Of a stretch of DNA of 64,000 nt, positions 31,874-45,425 are shown in pieces. Numbering within the stretch: the stretch's first letter is position 1; each line of letters begins with the position of its first letter. The position numbers and the translations under genes are program-made. Source of the stretch: Karstenula rhodostoma CBS 690.94 (Eukaryota; Ascomycota; Dothideomycetes; Pleosporales; Didymosphaeriaceae); NCBI GenBank assembly GCA_010093485.1, contig MU001511.1, positions 248,001 to 312,000 of the forward strand. The letters are read 5' to 3'. A model generated the notes under the pieces. That model was not told where the DNA came from. It worked only from the letters and a program-made list of their open reading frames with translations, and did no database searches.

Positions 31874-34800
31874 TTATATCATGGCGGCACCGCCGGGGCC
31901 GGCTGGTGTTGGAGAAGCAGCCTTGGGTGCGACTGAAGCCGCAGATGTAGGTGCTGTGGCCGAAATCGGTGTTGCTTGCGAATCGTGCATCTCAACAGAG
32001 TCCTTGGTCCCGTCCTGATCATTATCGTCAACCATATCCATTCGTTGCCTCCAGTCTGAGAAGTCATTGAATTCGCCCTTCTCGCTCGTGGGCGTACGCT
32101 CAAACTCAAAGCGATCAGAAAGGCGATAGGCCTTGTTAGTGGTTTCCCAGTTGCTTCGAAGAGCATCAAGTTCAGAAGCAAGGTTGTCGAGTGCCATCGA
32201 GTTCCGCGTGACCGCTGAGCTGGGCCTGTTGCCGGCGTCAGGGGTTGCAGTGCCCTCGTCACTGTACATCGAGTCTTCCGAAGCAATGCTAGCGTGTGGA
32301 CGATGTCCGCGGGCTTGTCCGTTGACCGCTGCCGCCGGAGGTTGGGATTGACGGCGGTAGTTGTCAACAGACGTCTCGAATTGGTCCAGAAACATCTGCA
32401 CACGAGTTTCGGCTTCGCGAGCGCGCTCATCCAATTCCGCGTTCTGGAGACGCAGTGTTTCTAGATCTGCGCGTGATTGTTGGGCAGAGGACTCCGCATC
32501 GTGCATCTTCATAGCTGTAGTTGCAGCTTCTTGTTGCGCCGTGGCCAGATCGGTTTGCAGGACAGAGAGTTGGGATTCCAGCTTGGCCACGGATGCCTTC
32601 ATGTTCTCTTCCGTAGAGGAGATCTGGTTCCGTAGTGCCACACGCTCTGCTTCCCACTCCGCAAACTGCTCTCTGGTCGGGCTTCGCGGGGCTGATCGGG
32701 TTTGCGCAAGCTCGGCCTCCAATTTAACTTTCTCTTGCTTGTACCGGTCGAGCTCCGCCTTCATCTTAGTGAGCATCTTCTCCGTGCCCCGAAGATATTT
32801 GACGGCAGCCTGGTGATCGTTGTGCAGAGCCTGCAGCTTCTCCTCCCATTGTTGGCTTACATCATGCTCGCGCTGCTCAAATGCAGAACGAAGTTCGTCG
32901 TGTGCCTTGCCCATGGAGTCGATTTGCTGCTCTAATTCACGAACTCGATTGAGCTCCGGCGTTCCGAATCTGGAGCTGGGGCTGTCCAGGACCCTAGAGC
33001 GGCGTGCGTCGACCGCGCTTACCCCTCTCTCTTCGAGGAGGTTCTTCAAAGTCTTGAGCTGAACCTCGAAAGCATTGCTATCCAACCGCAATCGCTCGTG
33101 TTGCTGTTGTAATTCGGCCTTTTCAGCCTCAGCTGCTTGCATATCTCGCATTGTTTGCTGCAGCTGCTTCCGGATGTGGAGCCCTTCCCGGCTGGACTGC
33201 TCTTGATATGCTTCCAGGCCTGCAATTCTCTCTTCCGCCCGTCGTAATTTTTCGGATGCCGCATCCGCTGCTGTTTGATTCTTGCGTACCATGACGTTCG
33301 CGGCTTCGACCTGTTGCTGAAGGATGGTGACACGCTCGTCCATTGCATCGTCAGTGCCTTCGTCACGAGTAGTAATTTGCCCAAGGCCACTGAGAACCGC
33401 CTGCCGATGGAGCCGTGCTTCCTCAGCATATTTCTCGGCAAGTGCTTCGGTGTCGTGAAGCTTTTGCGATGCCGCTTCCAGCTCGGTGGTCTGGTTTTCG
33501 TGCTCTGCGCGCAGCTGAGCAAGCTTCTGCCGCAGACTTTCCCGTTGAAACCGTTCGTCCTCCAACTGCTTTTCCAGCAGACCGGACTTATCCGACGAAG
33601 CAGCCAAAGCTTCTTTGAGTGATTGTAGCACAGAAGAGTGATTTCTGGAGTCTTCCATGGCTCTTGCAAATTTGCTGCTTAACTCGTTCTTGTCAACGGA
33701 CAAAAGCTTCGACGTGGCTTCAGCTTCAGCTGCGCTCGCTGTTGCTTCCCTAGCTATCTGCTCTGCTTCATGTAGAGCAGCTCGCAATCCTTCGAGCTCG
33801 GCAGAGTTCTTCTGGCGTGAAGAGTCAAGTTCCTGTACTCGCTTCTGGGCAGCTTCCGCCGTGTCGTCCGCTAATTGTTTCGATTTGCGTTCGGCCTCGA
33901 CCACGTGGATCAACTTTTCCAACTTGATAGAAAGATCGCTTTGGGCGGCCAGTGATGCGGCCAGCCGACGGTTGATGTCAGCCACACGGTCCATATCAGG
34001 GGTAGCGGTACTACGCGCGGCGTCGGGTTGAGGGGTACCTCCCTGGCTGCCACCGCCATGGGCTGCCAATTTCGCTTTCGCATAGATAGCTTCGCTGATC
34101 GCCGCATCACGTTGCCTCTCCACCTCAGCTATCCTGCGAGCCGCATCATCTCCCTGAGATTTGATAGAAGTCTGCACTCTTTCCAGTTCGTTCTTCATCT
34201 TGAGAAGCGCTTCGAATAAAGGTTTCTCATCGTCACCGAAGGCTTCTGCTGACCGCTCGTCAAAAGCAGGGCTGGTGGCTGTCCCGGCGTTATATCCGGC
34301 CTTTCGAGCAAGAGCAAGCTCGGAAGCATACCAAGCGTTCCGCACCTTCAGCGTTTCTAGCTGGTGATTCAACTCGTTATTCATTTGGGTGGGCGCGGGC
34401 AAGGCGACAGTGCTGCTATCGACTGGTCTTTCGGCTTCCCGACTGATTGCACGTTGCTGGTTTTCGTTAGAACGTCTCGCGGCAGATTGCTCTATGCTTT
34501 CTAGTGAATGCTGCGGGTGATGCGATTTTGAAGTGCTTCGTGATACAAGGCTTCCGGAACGAGACGTATCCATGGATTCTTTGGGTTGACTTTGACCACC
34601 CTCCGACATTTTTCTGGCTCCGTTGATAGCGACGTCATTGAGCGATTGTGATTGCAATTCAGAGCCGGATGGGCTCTCCCTCGTGATAGGAGAGATATTC
34701 TCTCGTTCGAACGATGCTGCGCGGGTATCCAATGGCGGTCCGTAGCCTCTCTCATTCTTGGTGGGTGTCTTGCTTCGAGACCCGCTCGCCGGAGGGGGGG

Positions 34801-36541
34801 GGCGCGGTTGAGGGGCCTGCTGTAGAGGCGGTGGTCCTGAGGGTGCTGGGCCTGCCGCGCGTGGCAGTCGAGATCCAGCTGGTCCAGCACCGTTCATCAA
34901 AAGATCCTGTGGTCTGGGTTCTTGTGCGCTAGGCATCATGCTTCCACGAGTAGGAGGCGAGCCAGCCTTCCCGTGGGGGATGTTGGCCCTATCACTGCCG
35001 CTCAATTTCCTCGGGGCATTTGGACCGGGTTGAGGTGGCGGCGCTTCGTTCGGTGGATATCTTATCTTAGAAGTATCCAGGACGTACGCAAGGCTCAGCT
35101 CGTTCTTGTCCGCGACAGATGATGATGGCTCACCGGCTACTACTATGACATGTTTGCCAAATGCGGTCATGCTATGGCCAGAACGGGGGGAAGGAGAATG
35201 CCCCATGTTTTGGAACATGTACCACCGGCGAGAGGATATCCGGAAGGCCGCGAGATCTCCAAGATCAACGCCATCTTGAGTCCGACCGCCGAAGACATAC
35301 ATGGTATCATTGACAAGTGTTGCGGAGTGGCCTTCCCGGGCAACGGGTATATACCCAATGCACTCTTGCTCGCTCCAACTGTTCGAGCGAGGATCGTAGG
35401 TCCAGACATCGTTGAACCAGGTGACACCGTCGGTGCCGCCGAAGAGATAGAGCTTATCGTTCCAGGTGACGACCGAGTGATTTGTCCGGGCAGGAGGGGA
35501 GCGAGTTGAAGGCGATGACGCGGTCCCTTCCTTCTGATTGGGAAGCAGCACCTCCCATCTACTGGACGAAGACTGTAACGAGTTCAAGTCGAATGCGACC
35601 AGATCATTAAAAAAGAAGCCTTCGACCTGACCTCCGAAAATATAGATCTTGGACCCTAGGATGTTCAGCGTGTGTCCGTATCGACCTGTCGGTCGTGGTC
35701 CCTGCGGCAGTGCCCTGGACCAGTGTTTTGTTGCTAGGCCTGGTCAGTGTGTTAGGCGCGATGTGTGTCTCCGTGACCTACATGTATTCAACAGATAGAG
35801 CGTGTCATCCAAATCATCATTTTCATCGAGCTTTGTGTCTCCTCCAAAAACAATGAAGGCATTGCCGACCAGCAGACTTGAATGACCCACTCTGGGGCCG
35901 GGCCCGTCGCCTGTTGTCGATATGGGGTAGCAGGCCATACTCCCGTTCCCCATCTCTGCCACCCAAAGATCGCCCTTGACCGTAGCACCTGCGACCAGCC
36001 CGCCCATGATGTATATGACGCCGGCAGAGCCGGTGGAGGAATTGATGGCAGCGCCATATCGGGGGAAGGGCGAGGCATTCGTGCTAAAGTTCAACCGGCG
36101 AGAGCTCCATGGGTACGGGGATGGTTCTGGAGGGCCGCGGGCGTTCCTTGGGCCACCCTGCACATGGAGTTAGCATGCGGCACCATCGCAAGCAGGCTTT
36201 TATAGGAGTCGAGGTGAGCGGGATGCGAGACGAGGAGTACATACGGCGAAATCTGGGTTTCCCTGATCGCGGAGGGCCTTTGGCTCGGGACTTGCTGTGT
36301 TGCCGGCGTTCAGCGAGCTGAAGCTGTTGTTTGCACTGTTGCTGCCGGGGGTGGAGGTCTGGGTCCCCGGCCCGCTCCTCTGCTTCTCAGAGGAGGGTTC
36401 GCGTGCGCCAGTCCCGTTGGGCGCGGGTATCTGCGAGCCTACTGGTGTTTGTGGGCCATGCGACGAGCCAATGTCCCGTGTTGCGGGCGGGAGGGCTCCG
36501 CCCTGGTGCTGCTTGTTTTTCTTTCCGAAGAGGAACGACAT
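31874..36541 (-). CDS. kelA: Kelch-repeat cell-end marker (Tea1/KelA type)
   Basis: Three exons, join(31874..35733, 35782..36157, 36245..36541) on the minus strand, introns 48 and 87 bp, 1510 residues. The first 99 residues are a Gly/Ser/Pro-rich leader starting MSFLFGKKNK. Six Kelch blades (about 110-400) show paired-glycine strands: YIMGGLV, FIVFGGDT, YIFGGQVEG, YLFGGTDG, YVFGGRTQDG, IVVAGEP. The YGHTLNILGSKIYIFGG stretch and the LYLLNT..HWSRALP junction are diagnostic of fungal Tea1/Tea3/KelA. A disordered Pro/Ser-rich linker follows, then a long coiled coil from about residue 660 to 1400. These proteins ride microtubule plus ends to the cell tip and anchor the polarity machinery for hyphal growth. 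The length matches the family. Confidence 0.92.
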
Positions 36542-37992
36542 GGCGACGGGAATGCGCCGAGGGCGACGTCAAAGCGGGTTTCGGCGCGCTCAAAGACACA
36601 TCCGGCATGCGCAGGCTACGCGGGCGGGCGGTGGTGGTGGTGGTCGTGGGGGGAATCTCACAGCCGGGGGCTGGCAGCTGGCAGACAGCAGGGGCGAGAC
36701 AGCGAGCAGCGCAGGTCTCAAAGCGATGGCGCATGGGCCGGGGCGCACATGTCTTTGCAGGCGGGTCAACGGGCGCTCGGGCAGCGGTGGAGGACGATCG
36801 TGGAGGCAGAGGGACGTGGTTAGCGGAGGAGGAGAGCGCAACGGTTTTTTGGGACGCGGAGAGCAGGAGCACTGCGCCAAGGATGATGGACGGGCGACAG
36901 CAGCACGCACCTGACAGGTTGACCGTTGACGCGTAGATGAAGACGGCAGCGCAGTCGACCAGGATGTGTCTGGTACATACGTCGACGGCGAGATCTCGGG
37001 CATGCGCTTGCCAAATTGCCCGTCACAGCTGCGGTCCTGTGGTAACTTGCCCAGCTGTCAGCGCTCGTCTGCCGGCCTTGCACGCCTACGCCTCCGCTGC
37101 CCCTGAGAGTCGGATGCGTCGACGACAGGGGTTTGGTTGGCGTGCATATGATATGTATTACGGGCCAGCTACGACTTCACCAGCGATCCGCCTCAGCACA
37201 CTTTGCAGCAGGCTTCGACAGGCGTTTCCCCAATAATAATAACTGGTTGAACTTAGTAGCGGCGCAGGGACGGCTAGATCACGGCAACTAGGCCGAAAGG
37301 TTCAGGCTGGTGGAGAGCCTCCATGATTCGACGGCCGGCGGCTCCACTCTGGGTGTACTGTGTGTATCCTGCATAGCACTGTCTACGTGCCGTTGTGAGA
37401 ATGCTTCTTGGGGATTTTGTAGCAAGCAAGCATCCTCTTCTCAAAGCGCTACACATTGAGCACAGAGTGAATGGCTACAGATCAAAGCGGCAATGTGTGC
37501 AGCAGGAAGCACTTGTATGCACTCGTATTGCTCGACTAGGTGCCGAAGAACGTCCTCTCGCAGCGGGCACTTGGTACACGCCTGTGTAGCCACTGCGAGC
37601 GGTGTCTGTGTCTGTGTCTGTTTCTGGCAACCAACAGCCTTCCTGCCACTACATCCTACCACTACCACTAGATACAGCCTCTGCAACCCAAAAGCGCGCG
37701 TGTTGCGCAGGTAAGCACGGAGCCTCATTGTCCTGCAGTCGTTACCGGCGGCTCGTTGGGGCTTAGCGCTAAACCCGAGCTCTCGCAAACGCACCGCGGC
37801 GAGCATTCGCGCATACAGCCACCAGTGCATGCAACGCCTGTCCCAGGCACCAGACTTCTCTCGATTCCCTCACCGCCGCATCCCCGTGTCCGAGCTGGAC
37901 AACGCTCCCCACTCCTCTACGTCTCGCGCGCACGCTCAATGCGACATGGGCTGGGCGACTTGCACTTTCGTCACCACAGCTAGCAGCTCAAG
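36542..37992. other. Divergent intergenic region kelA/kog1
   Basis: 1.45 kb between divergent start codons. GC-rich near kelA. A short TGTGTC microsatellite (about 37602-37622) lies in the kog1 leader side. No supported gene. Confidence 0.45.
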
Positions 37993-40900
37993 ATGAGGAC
38001 AGCCAACGAGTACCCGCACGTCAACCCCCTCGCCTTGCACGCGCCCGCTCCCGGAGCCATGAACGGCACAGCAGCAGCCCCTCCTGCGCCATCGCAACCA
38101 CAGAGCCCTCGCAGTGCAACGCCTGCGCGTCCTAGCACCGCATCAGACTCCCAGCCCAACCTGGCTGCCATGAACGGACACGACCCGGACGCCGTGTTCT
38201 CGCGCCGGCCAAGCAGCACTCGCTCCCTCTCGCGTCCGCAAATGCTGCGCGCGAAGAGCGACTTTGGGCCCCGCCATACTGAGACGACGCCCTCAGACAG
38301 CGGTGCCGACGAAGCCGCCAGTGTCGACGGCCAATTCCAGATCCGGCACGGCTGGGACGACCAGCTCAACTCGGAGGAGTACAACCAGCTGCTGACTTCG
38401 GTGCGTGCAGACCGCCCGGCATAGTGGCACGTTAGGGCTAACGAGCGCAGTCTTTCTTCATGTACTATACGGAGAAGAAACACGAGACGGGCGGCATACC
38501 GAAGAGCGAGGGCAGCGCGTACCCGCTCCAGGAATGGCGCATGCGCGACCGCCTGAAAACCGTCTCCGCTGTGCTTGCGCTCTGCCTCAACATTGGCGTC
38601 GATCCCCCGGATGTCATCAAGACGAACCCCTGCGCAAAAGAGGAGTGCTGGATCGATCCCACAGTGACATCACAGACCCCGGGCCACACGCCGATGAATC
38701 AGATTGGCAAGGCGTTGCAGACGCAGTACGAGCAGCTAAGCATGCGCACGCGCTATAAGCTTTTGCTTGACCCAACCACCGAGGAGACGCGCAAGTACAC
38801 GTCCACGCTTCGCCGCAATGCACGCAACGAGAGGGTTCTATTCCACTACAATGGTCATGGCGTGCCTCGGCCTACCTCCTCTGGCGAAATATGGGTCTTC
38901 AATCGGAATTACACTCAATACATCCCATTATCTCTGTACGATCTTCAGAGCTGGATAGGCGCGCCCAGCCTGTTCGTCTACGACTGCTCTGATGCCGGGC
39001 TCATCATCTCCAACTTCCTCCGTTTCGCTGAGAAGCATCAGCTGGAATTTGAAGAGGCGCAGCGACGGGACCCCAACGTAGAGGTCGTAGATTTCCACGA
39101 CTGCATACACCTCGCAGCTTGCCGCGAAAAGGAGTCCCTACCGACCAACCCCGATCTGCCCGCGGACGTGTTCACGTCGTGTTTGACGGACCCTATCACT
39201 ATGGCGGTCAAGTTCTTCATCTTGCAGAATCCGCTTCCTACCAACGTTACTCTCCGTGATGCGCACAACATCCCGGGCAAAGTCTCTGAGCGTAGAACAC
39301 CCATTGGCGAGCTCAATTGGATATTCACTGCTATCACAGACACGATTGCATGGAATTCCCTTTCCAAGCCCCTCTTTAAGAAGCTTTTCAGACAGGATCT
39401 GATGGTTGCAGCACTGTTCCGAAACTATTTACTCGCGCAGCGTATCATGAGGGCATATCATTGTAATCCTGTGTCTCATCCCGAAATTCCTCAAACACAC
39501 GACCATCCTTTATGGCGCAGCTGGGATCTAGCTGTCGAGTTGATTCTAGCTCAGCTACCTGATCTCCAGGCTGAAGCTCGCGGCGAGAAAGAATATACTT
39601 ACAGACACTCTGACTTCTTCTCTGAGCAGCTAACCGCATTCGAAGTTTATCTGCAGCAGGGCGCTGTCGAGCAGAAGATTCCCGAACAACTGCCAATCGT
39701 GCTACAGGTGCTTCTCAGTCAAGTCCATCGATTGCGAGCTCTCATCCTCCTTTCGAGCTTCCTGGACCATGGGCCCTGGGCTGTGAACCTTGCGCTCAGC
39801 ATCGGCATTTTCCCATACGTCCTCAAGCTTCTGCAATCGCAGGCCAACGAGTTGAAGCCCGTCATGGTTTTCATATGGGCCCGCATTCTAGCGGTCGACC
39901 AATCCTGCCAGACTGATCTGCTCAAGGACAACGGCTACCAATACTTTATCAACATCTTCAATCCCAACTCGGGCATCCCCATTCAGAATGCGAGCGAACA
40001 CCGCGCGATGTGCGCTTTCATCATTGCCATGTTCTGCAAAGACTACAACCAGGGGCAGCGCGCTTCGTTGAGTCCAGAGCTTGTGGACAGCTGTCTGGAC
40101 CACCTCAAAGATTTCCAGAATCCTCTCCTACGACAGTGGTCATGTCTATGTCTGAGCAAGCTTTGGGTCAACTACGAAGAAGCGAAGTGGGTCGGCATCA
40201 GATGCATGGCACATGAACGCCTGTGCGAGCTTGTTTTCGACCCTGTATCTGAGGTTCGTGCGGCGATGCTGCATGCTCTCACTGCCTTCTTAGGCATTCG
40301 CGACGTTACCACTCAGGTTGCTACCATTGAGGAATCAATCGCTTCGATGATCCTTGTAATGACCACGGATGGGAACAGCATGGTCCGCAGGGAATTGTTG
40401 ATATTCTTCTCAACCTTCGTTCTCCGCTACAAGACCAAGTTTCTGGTCGCTGCTTTTGAGCAGATCTCAGAAGAAGTCAACAGCGACGCCTCGGGAAAGG
40501 TAGATGAAACTGGCGATGGCCTCTACATGAAGGGCCGTGCGTCAAAATCAGCTGTTGCAAGTCTTTCCACTTCGTGTTCACAGAACACGATATATGCCGC
40601 TATTTGGAGAGAAGTCATGGTGATGGCGGCTGATCCTCACCCCGAGGTGGCCAGGGACGCGACCGCCGTTGTTGATTACGTTCTTCTCGCGCTTCTCCAG
40701 TCTCCACTGGCCAAATTTGCCGGACCTTTGTTCGACGAGCTCGTCCGGAAAAGTCCTGCGGATCGCACACAACGACGAGTATATCAGGAGAGGCCTGTGC
40801 AACAGCCTTCCCAGCCACCAACACCCTCAAAAGAAGCGAGCTACCTGTCCCTGTTGGGTGGCCTGCGGAGAACAGGAAGTGTTGCAGCCTCGCTGAAAAC

Positions 40901-42351
40901 CATTTGGGCTGGCCACGACTCATCAACTTCTCCACAGAAGAGTCCCAGTCGCGCAAAGCTCGAAGAGTACAATCCTTCAACTGAAACACGTCCTCAGACC
41001 CCAGAACGCTACAATGTTGAAGAACAGCCTAAAACAAGGGGGTTTCTACCAAGAAGTCTAGGAGTGCCACCAGAACTCCCTTTGAAGAGCAGAATCTTCG
41101 AGTGGTCGGTGGAATACTTCCGAGAACCGCAGATGAAGCCGACTGAAGCCGACGAACCCGGCAGCACTGATTATAACGGACGGCTGTGGCGACGAAATCG
41201 GAATGACAAGATCATCGCAGAGACTCAGCCTCTGAAAGAGGTTGCCGTCGTGAATCATTGGAACCATCAGCATGCGCTTTTTGACAACCTCAGCCAGCCG
41301 ATGAAGATGTGTTTCCATCAATTTGAAGAACACGTGGTGGTCACGGACAATCGAGACACCATAAACGTAATCGAGTACTCTGGCGGTCCAACTCGGAGAA
41401 TCAATTGCTTTTCAAACGGCAACCCGGCAAATTCCAGGATTACCGAAGCGCGTTTCATCAATGAAGACGACCAGGCTCTCCTTATGACTGGGGCTTCAGA
41501 CGGTGTTATCAAGATCTTCCGCAACTACGACACAAGGGGCAAGACTGAGCTGGTCACTGCTTTCCGCGCTTTGACCGATCTGGTTCCCAGCAATAGGAAT
41601 GCTGGGCTTGTTTTCGACTGGCAGCAGGGTAGAGGGTCGATTTTAGTGGCTGGTGACGTGAAAGTAATCCGGGTGTGGAATGCCGGTACCGAGATCTGCA
41701 CAAGCGTAAGTACAATCATCTATAGACCAGAGCTAGCTGACAGGCTTCAAGGATATACCCGCAAGGTCTGGTTCCTGCATTACCTCACTCACCTCGGACC
41801 AAGTCGAAGGCAACGTTTTCATCGCGGGCTTCGGCGATGGCGCCGTCCGGGTTTACGATCAGCGCCAAAAACCTGCAACAGCCATGGTCAAGGTCTGGAA
41901 AGAGCACAAGCAATGGGTCACCAACGTCCACCTGCAGCGTGGAGGCCAGCGCGAGCTCGTCTCCGGCTGCCGCGACGGCGAAGTCAAACTCTGGGACATT
42001 CGCATGGACAAGAGTGTCAAGACGATACAGGCGACGAGCGACCATCTCAAGACGCTCAGCGTGCACGAACATGCACCCGTATTCGCAGTCGGCACTCAAC
42101 GTCACCAGGTCAAAATCTTCAACATCAATACCGGACGGCCGGTCAGCCAATGGGAACCATACTCGGGTTTCCTCCGTGATCGCAGCCAGCCTGTGACGGC
42201 GACGGCATTCCACCCTCATCGTCTTATGATCGCAGCGAGCGCGGCCCATAGCAACTTCGTGAGCGTGCACACGTGCAACGTGGCGCGGCATCAAAATCAA
42301 CATTCGAGGACGGCGTCGGGTGTGGTCAAGGCCTGGGATGGTAATACTTGA
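37993..42351 (+). CDS. kog1: TORC1 subunit Kog1/raptor
   Basis: Three exons, join(37993..38400, 38451..41705, 41752..42351), introns 50 and 46 bp, 1420 residues. The first 120 residues are Pro/Ser-rich. The raptor N-terminal conserved (caspase-like) domain follows, from LLTSSFFMYYTEKKHETGG, with the caspase-like His272 (FHYNGHGVPRP) and Cys315 (VYDCSDAG) both present, as is usual in this family, where proteolysis is not known. Central HEAT-like repeats come next, then a C-terminal WD40 propeller (for example VFIAGFGDGAVRVYD, SGCRDGEVKLWDIRM, AFHPHRLMIAAS). Raptor presents TOS-motif substrates to TOR kinase in nutrient signalling. The last acceptor is TTCAAG at 41750, chosen because it alone restores the WD40 frame. 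The final residues may differ if a GTAATA donor near 42340 is used. Confidence 0.93.
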
Positions 42352-43174
42352 ACAGCCTGACCCTTTCCTCGCTTTGCCTTGGCAATTGTTACCAATTGTT
42401 TACTAACACGCATTTTGGTAGTTTCTGTACGACGAGTTGCGTCTTTCTGCAAGGCGTCATTCTCAGACATCGACAAAGTCGGAGACGAGAAATGTGCAGG
42501 TGACGATTCGAGTTCAGGTACGTTTCCTTTTGCGGAGTACGCGGGTCTACCAGGTGTGCGTATTTCTAGGGTTTACCCCTAGCCTTCGTTTCTCGGGCGT
42601 TGTTTTGGTCTGGGCTGTGGCATAGCGTATAGGTGGCATGGACATTGGCATATTGGCATATGGCGTACGGTGAACTTGAGTGGGACGAGTCTTAATGACG
42701 GAGTTTTAGGATGGGACGGAAGCATGGACGGGAGGCTATTGGTTCTGCTTTGGCAGCTTGTGGAAATGTTTGCAAGTGCTGGATGGGGAGTCATCGATGG
42801 ACGACGATAATGCGCATATATCTATGCTATTGGACTGGTTCTTCACGGACGGGGGCTATATGATGGGATAGCCCCGCCTCAACACACTTTATGCTCATAA
42901 TGCAGCGAGTCCAGACTGGGTCTGTTTTCCCATGAGCACTCGCATAAACACTGTGTAGTGTCGTGGATCCTAGGTCGTCTTGATGAATACTAGGACTCGT
43001 GACAAGGGCGGAAATTAATTTCGTCGCCCTCTTTTTTGAGATCGATGTCTGACATGGTGTGACTGTTGCGTGCACAGCGCCAATGACGCCGGTGGACGCG
43101 TTTGGCGGGGTAGGAATTTGCCCCACCATAAATTCGCAGACTGCAGTTCCGACCTGACTCAACCCACCGAAGAC
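42352..43174. other. Intergenic, 0.8 kb
   Basis: 3' flank of kog1 and promoter of the AspRS gene. No gene or repeat supported. Confidence 0.4.
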
Positions 43175-44909
43175 ATGGCGGAAGAAAACAATGCACCCGC
43201 AGCAGCTGCGCCGGCAGAGCCTTCCAAGAATGCCCTGAAGAAGGCCCAGAAGGAGAAGGAAAAGGTGCGTTTCGCCATTGGACTACCCGTGCTAGTGTGG
43301 CACACGATACTGATGCTTCAACTAGGCCGAGAAGAAGGCGGCAGCCAAAGCCCGCGAGCTCGCCGAGCGCCAGAAGAAGGAAGCTGCCGACGCCGACGAT
43401 GTGTCCAAAGAAGACTACGGCGAGCTCCCGCTTACTGGCTCCAAGGACTTCAAGCCCACGGGCGCGACTCGCGTCGACCTATCCACCATCCCAGAGCACG
43501 AGGGCAACGAGATCACTTTCAGGTGCTGGGTCGAGAATGCGCGTGTGCAGTCAGCAAAGTTGGCCTTTGTCAATCTGCGCCAGGGCCTGAACACTGTGCA
43601 GTCTGTTGTCGCGGCGAGTGACAAGCTCAGCAAGCAGATGGTGAAGTTCTCTGGCACTCTGAGCACAGAGAGCTTGCTTGTTGTTACGGGATTGGTGAAG
43701 AAAGCGCCGGAGCCGATTAACAGCGCGACCATCAAGGACTTCGAAATCCATATCAAGAAGGTTTTCATCGAGAAGAAGGCAGAGGTTCCTCTCCCTCTCC
43801 AAATCGAAGATGCGGAGCGCCCGTTGCCCAGCGAGGGTCTCGGAGAGGAGGAAGAGAAGGCCGAAGAGGGTGACGCCCGCCCACTCGTGTCCCTGAACAC
43901 GCGCCTGAACAACCGCACCATCGACCTCCGCGCAAAGATCAACCACGCCATTTTCGTCGTCAAGGGCGGCGTCCGTCTCCTCTTCACAGAGTTCCTCTCC
44001 CAGAAGGGCTTCATCCCCATCGAGACGCCCAAGATCCTCGGCGCAGCCTCCGAAGGCGGCGCCAACGTCTTCGAGGTCAACTACTTCGGCAAGCGCGCCT
44101 ACCTCGCCCAGTCCCCCCAGTTCTACAAGCAGATGCTTATCGCCGCGCGCTTCCAGAAAGTCATGGAGATCGGGCCCGTCTTCCGCGCTGAGAACTCAAA
44201 CACGGCGCGCCACTTGACCGAGTTCACGGGTCTCGATCTCGAAATGGAGTTCCAGGAGCACTACCACGAGGTCATCCGTGTGCTCGAGGACCTCATGCTG
44301 TTCATCTTCCAGGGCTTGAACTCGCGCTACAGGAAGGAAACCGACCTCGTCCGCAACACGTACCACGTCGAGGAGTTTAAGCTGCCAGAGAGCGGCAAGG
44401 TGCCCCGCATCCCGTTCCCGGAGGGCATTAAGATGCTGAAGGAGGCGCAGGGCACGGGCGAAGACGTCGGCGAGATCGGCGAGTACGACGACCTGTCCAC
44501 CCCGCAGGAGAAGAAGTTGGGTCGTCTCGTCCTCGAGAAGTACAACTCCGACTTCTATGTGCTCGACCAGTTCCCGCTCGCCGTGCGGCCCGCCTACACC
44601 ATGCCTAGCCCCGAGAATCCAAAGCTGTCCAACAGCTACGACTTCTTCATGCGCGGGCAGGAGATCTGCTCGGGCGCCCAGCGTATCCACGACGCGGAGC
44701 TGCTGGCGAAGATGATGCGCGAGCACGACCCGCCGGTCGACCCCAACGGCGCGGGCACAAAGGAGTACGTGGATAGCTTTAGGTATGGCGCGCCGCCGCA
44801 TGGCGGTGGTGGTTTCGGCTTGGAGCGGATCGTGCAGTTCTGGTTGGGGCTGCCCAACATTAGGATGACGAGCTTGTTCCCGCGCGACCCGCAGCGAGTG
44901 ACGCCGTAG
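43175..44909 (+). CDS. dps1: Aspartyl-tRNA synthetase, cytosolic
   Basis: Two exons, join(43175..43264, 43326..44909), 61-bp phase-0 intron, 557 residues. The N-terminal Ala/Lys-rich helix (KNALKKAQKEKEK) is the tRNA-binding extension typical of eukaryotic class IIb synthetases. The OB-fold anticodon-binding domain starts near ITFRCWVENARVQSAKLAF. Class II motifs: motif 1 around LLFTEFLSQKGFIPIETPK, motif 2 GPVFRAENSNTARHLTEF, and motif 3 GFGLERIVQFWLGLPNIR with the ATP-contacting Arg. The flipping-loop segment AASEGGANVF is present. The enzyme charges tRNA-Asp in the cytosol. Absence of a targeting peptide and the eukaryotic extension exclude the mitochondrial enzyme. Length fits the family. 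Confidence 0.95.
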
Positions 44910-45425
44910 ACGGCGTAGGGCGGAAACCAGGACGTCGGAAAAGTAGAGACATTGTGTCACGATAACTAAGAGAAATGAAGATTGATTAGGTGACATTGAA
45001 TTGCAAGAAGCAGGTGGCCTTGCGAAAAGATGTCTCGTGCTTCTTCGAATCACGGCCCTGTGACGGTGATTTTGTTTCCTTGGCCGATCAGACGGTATAC
45101 TATTACACGTGTGAGGCTGCGCACTCAGATACATACTAGTTCTCCTCAATCGAGCTTCTTCCATCTAACTTTGCATCCAAATCGAGGCAAAGCTCGTACC
45201 ATGCTGCAGCATGGATTCGAGGGACGACGGATCCCCGAGGAGTCTGGGCTTCTCAGCGGCTCGGATCTTCGCGAACAAGTGTGCATCGAACCTATCGAAG
45301 CAATCTCTGAAGCGAGTCCATCGAAGGATACATCGATTTCATCTCGGTGCCCTTCTCGATGGCCAGACTGCGACCACAGCGGTCCGCGGGAAAAGACAGA
45401 CATCGAGCAGTATGTATGTCGTCGC
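44910..45425. other. Convergent intergenic region
   Basis: Lies between the 3' ends of the AspRS gene (+) and the Rrp40 gene (-). No supported feature. Confidence 0.4.

Noticed and set aside
37602..37622. TGTGTC microsatellite considered as telomere-like
   Set aside because: The unit is not TTAGGG, and the run is short and internal.
44196..45164. 322-residue open frame antisense to the AspRS gene
   Set aside because: It is the shadow of a GC-rich, strongly codon-biased gene; Arg/His/Leu-rich composition without domains.
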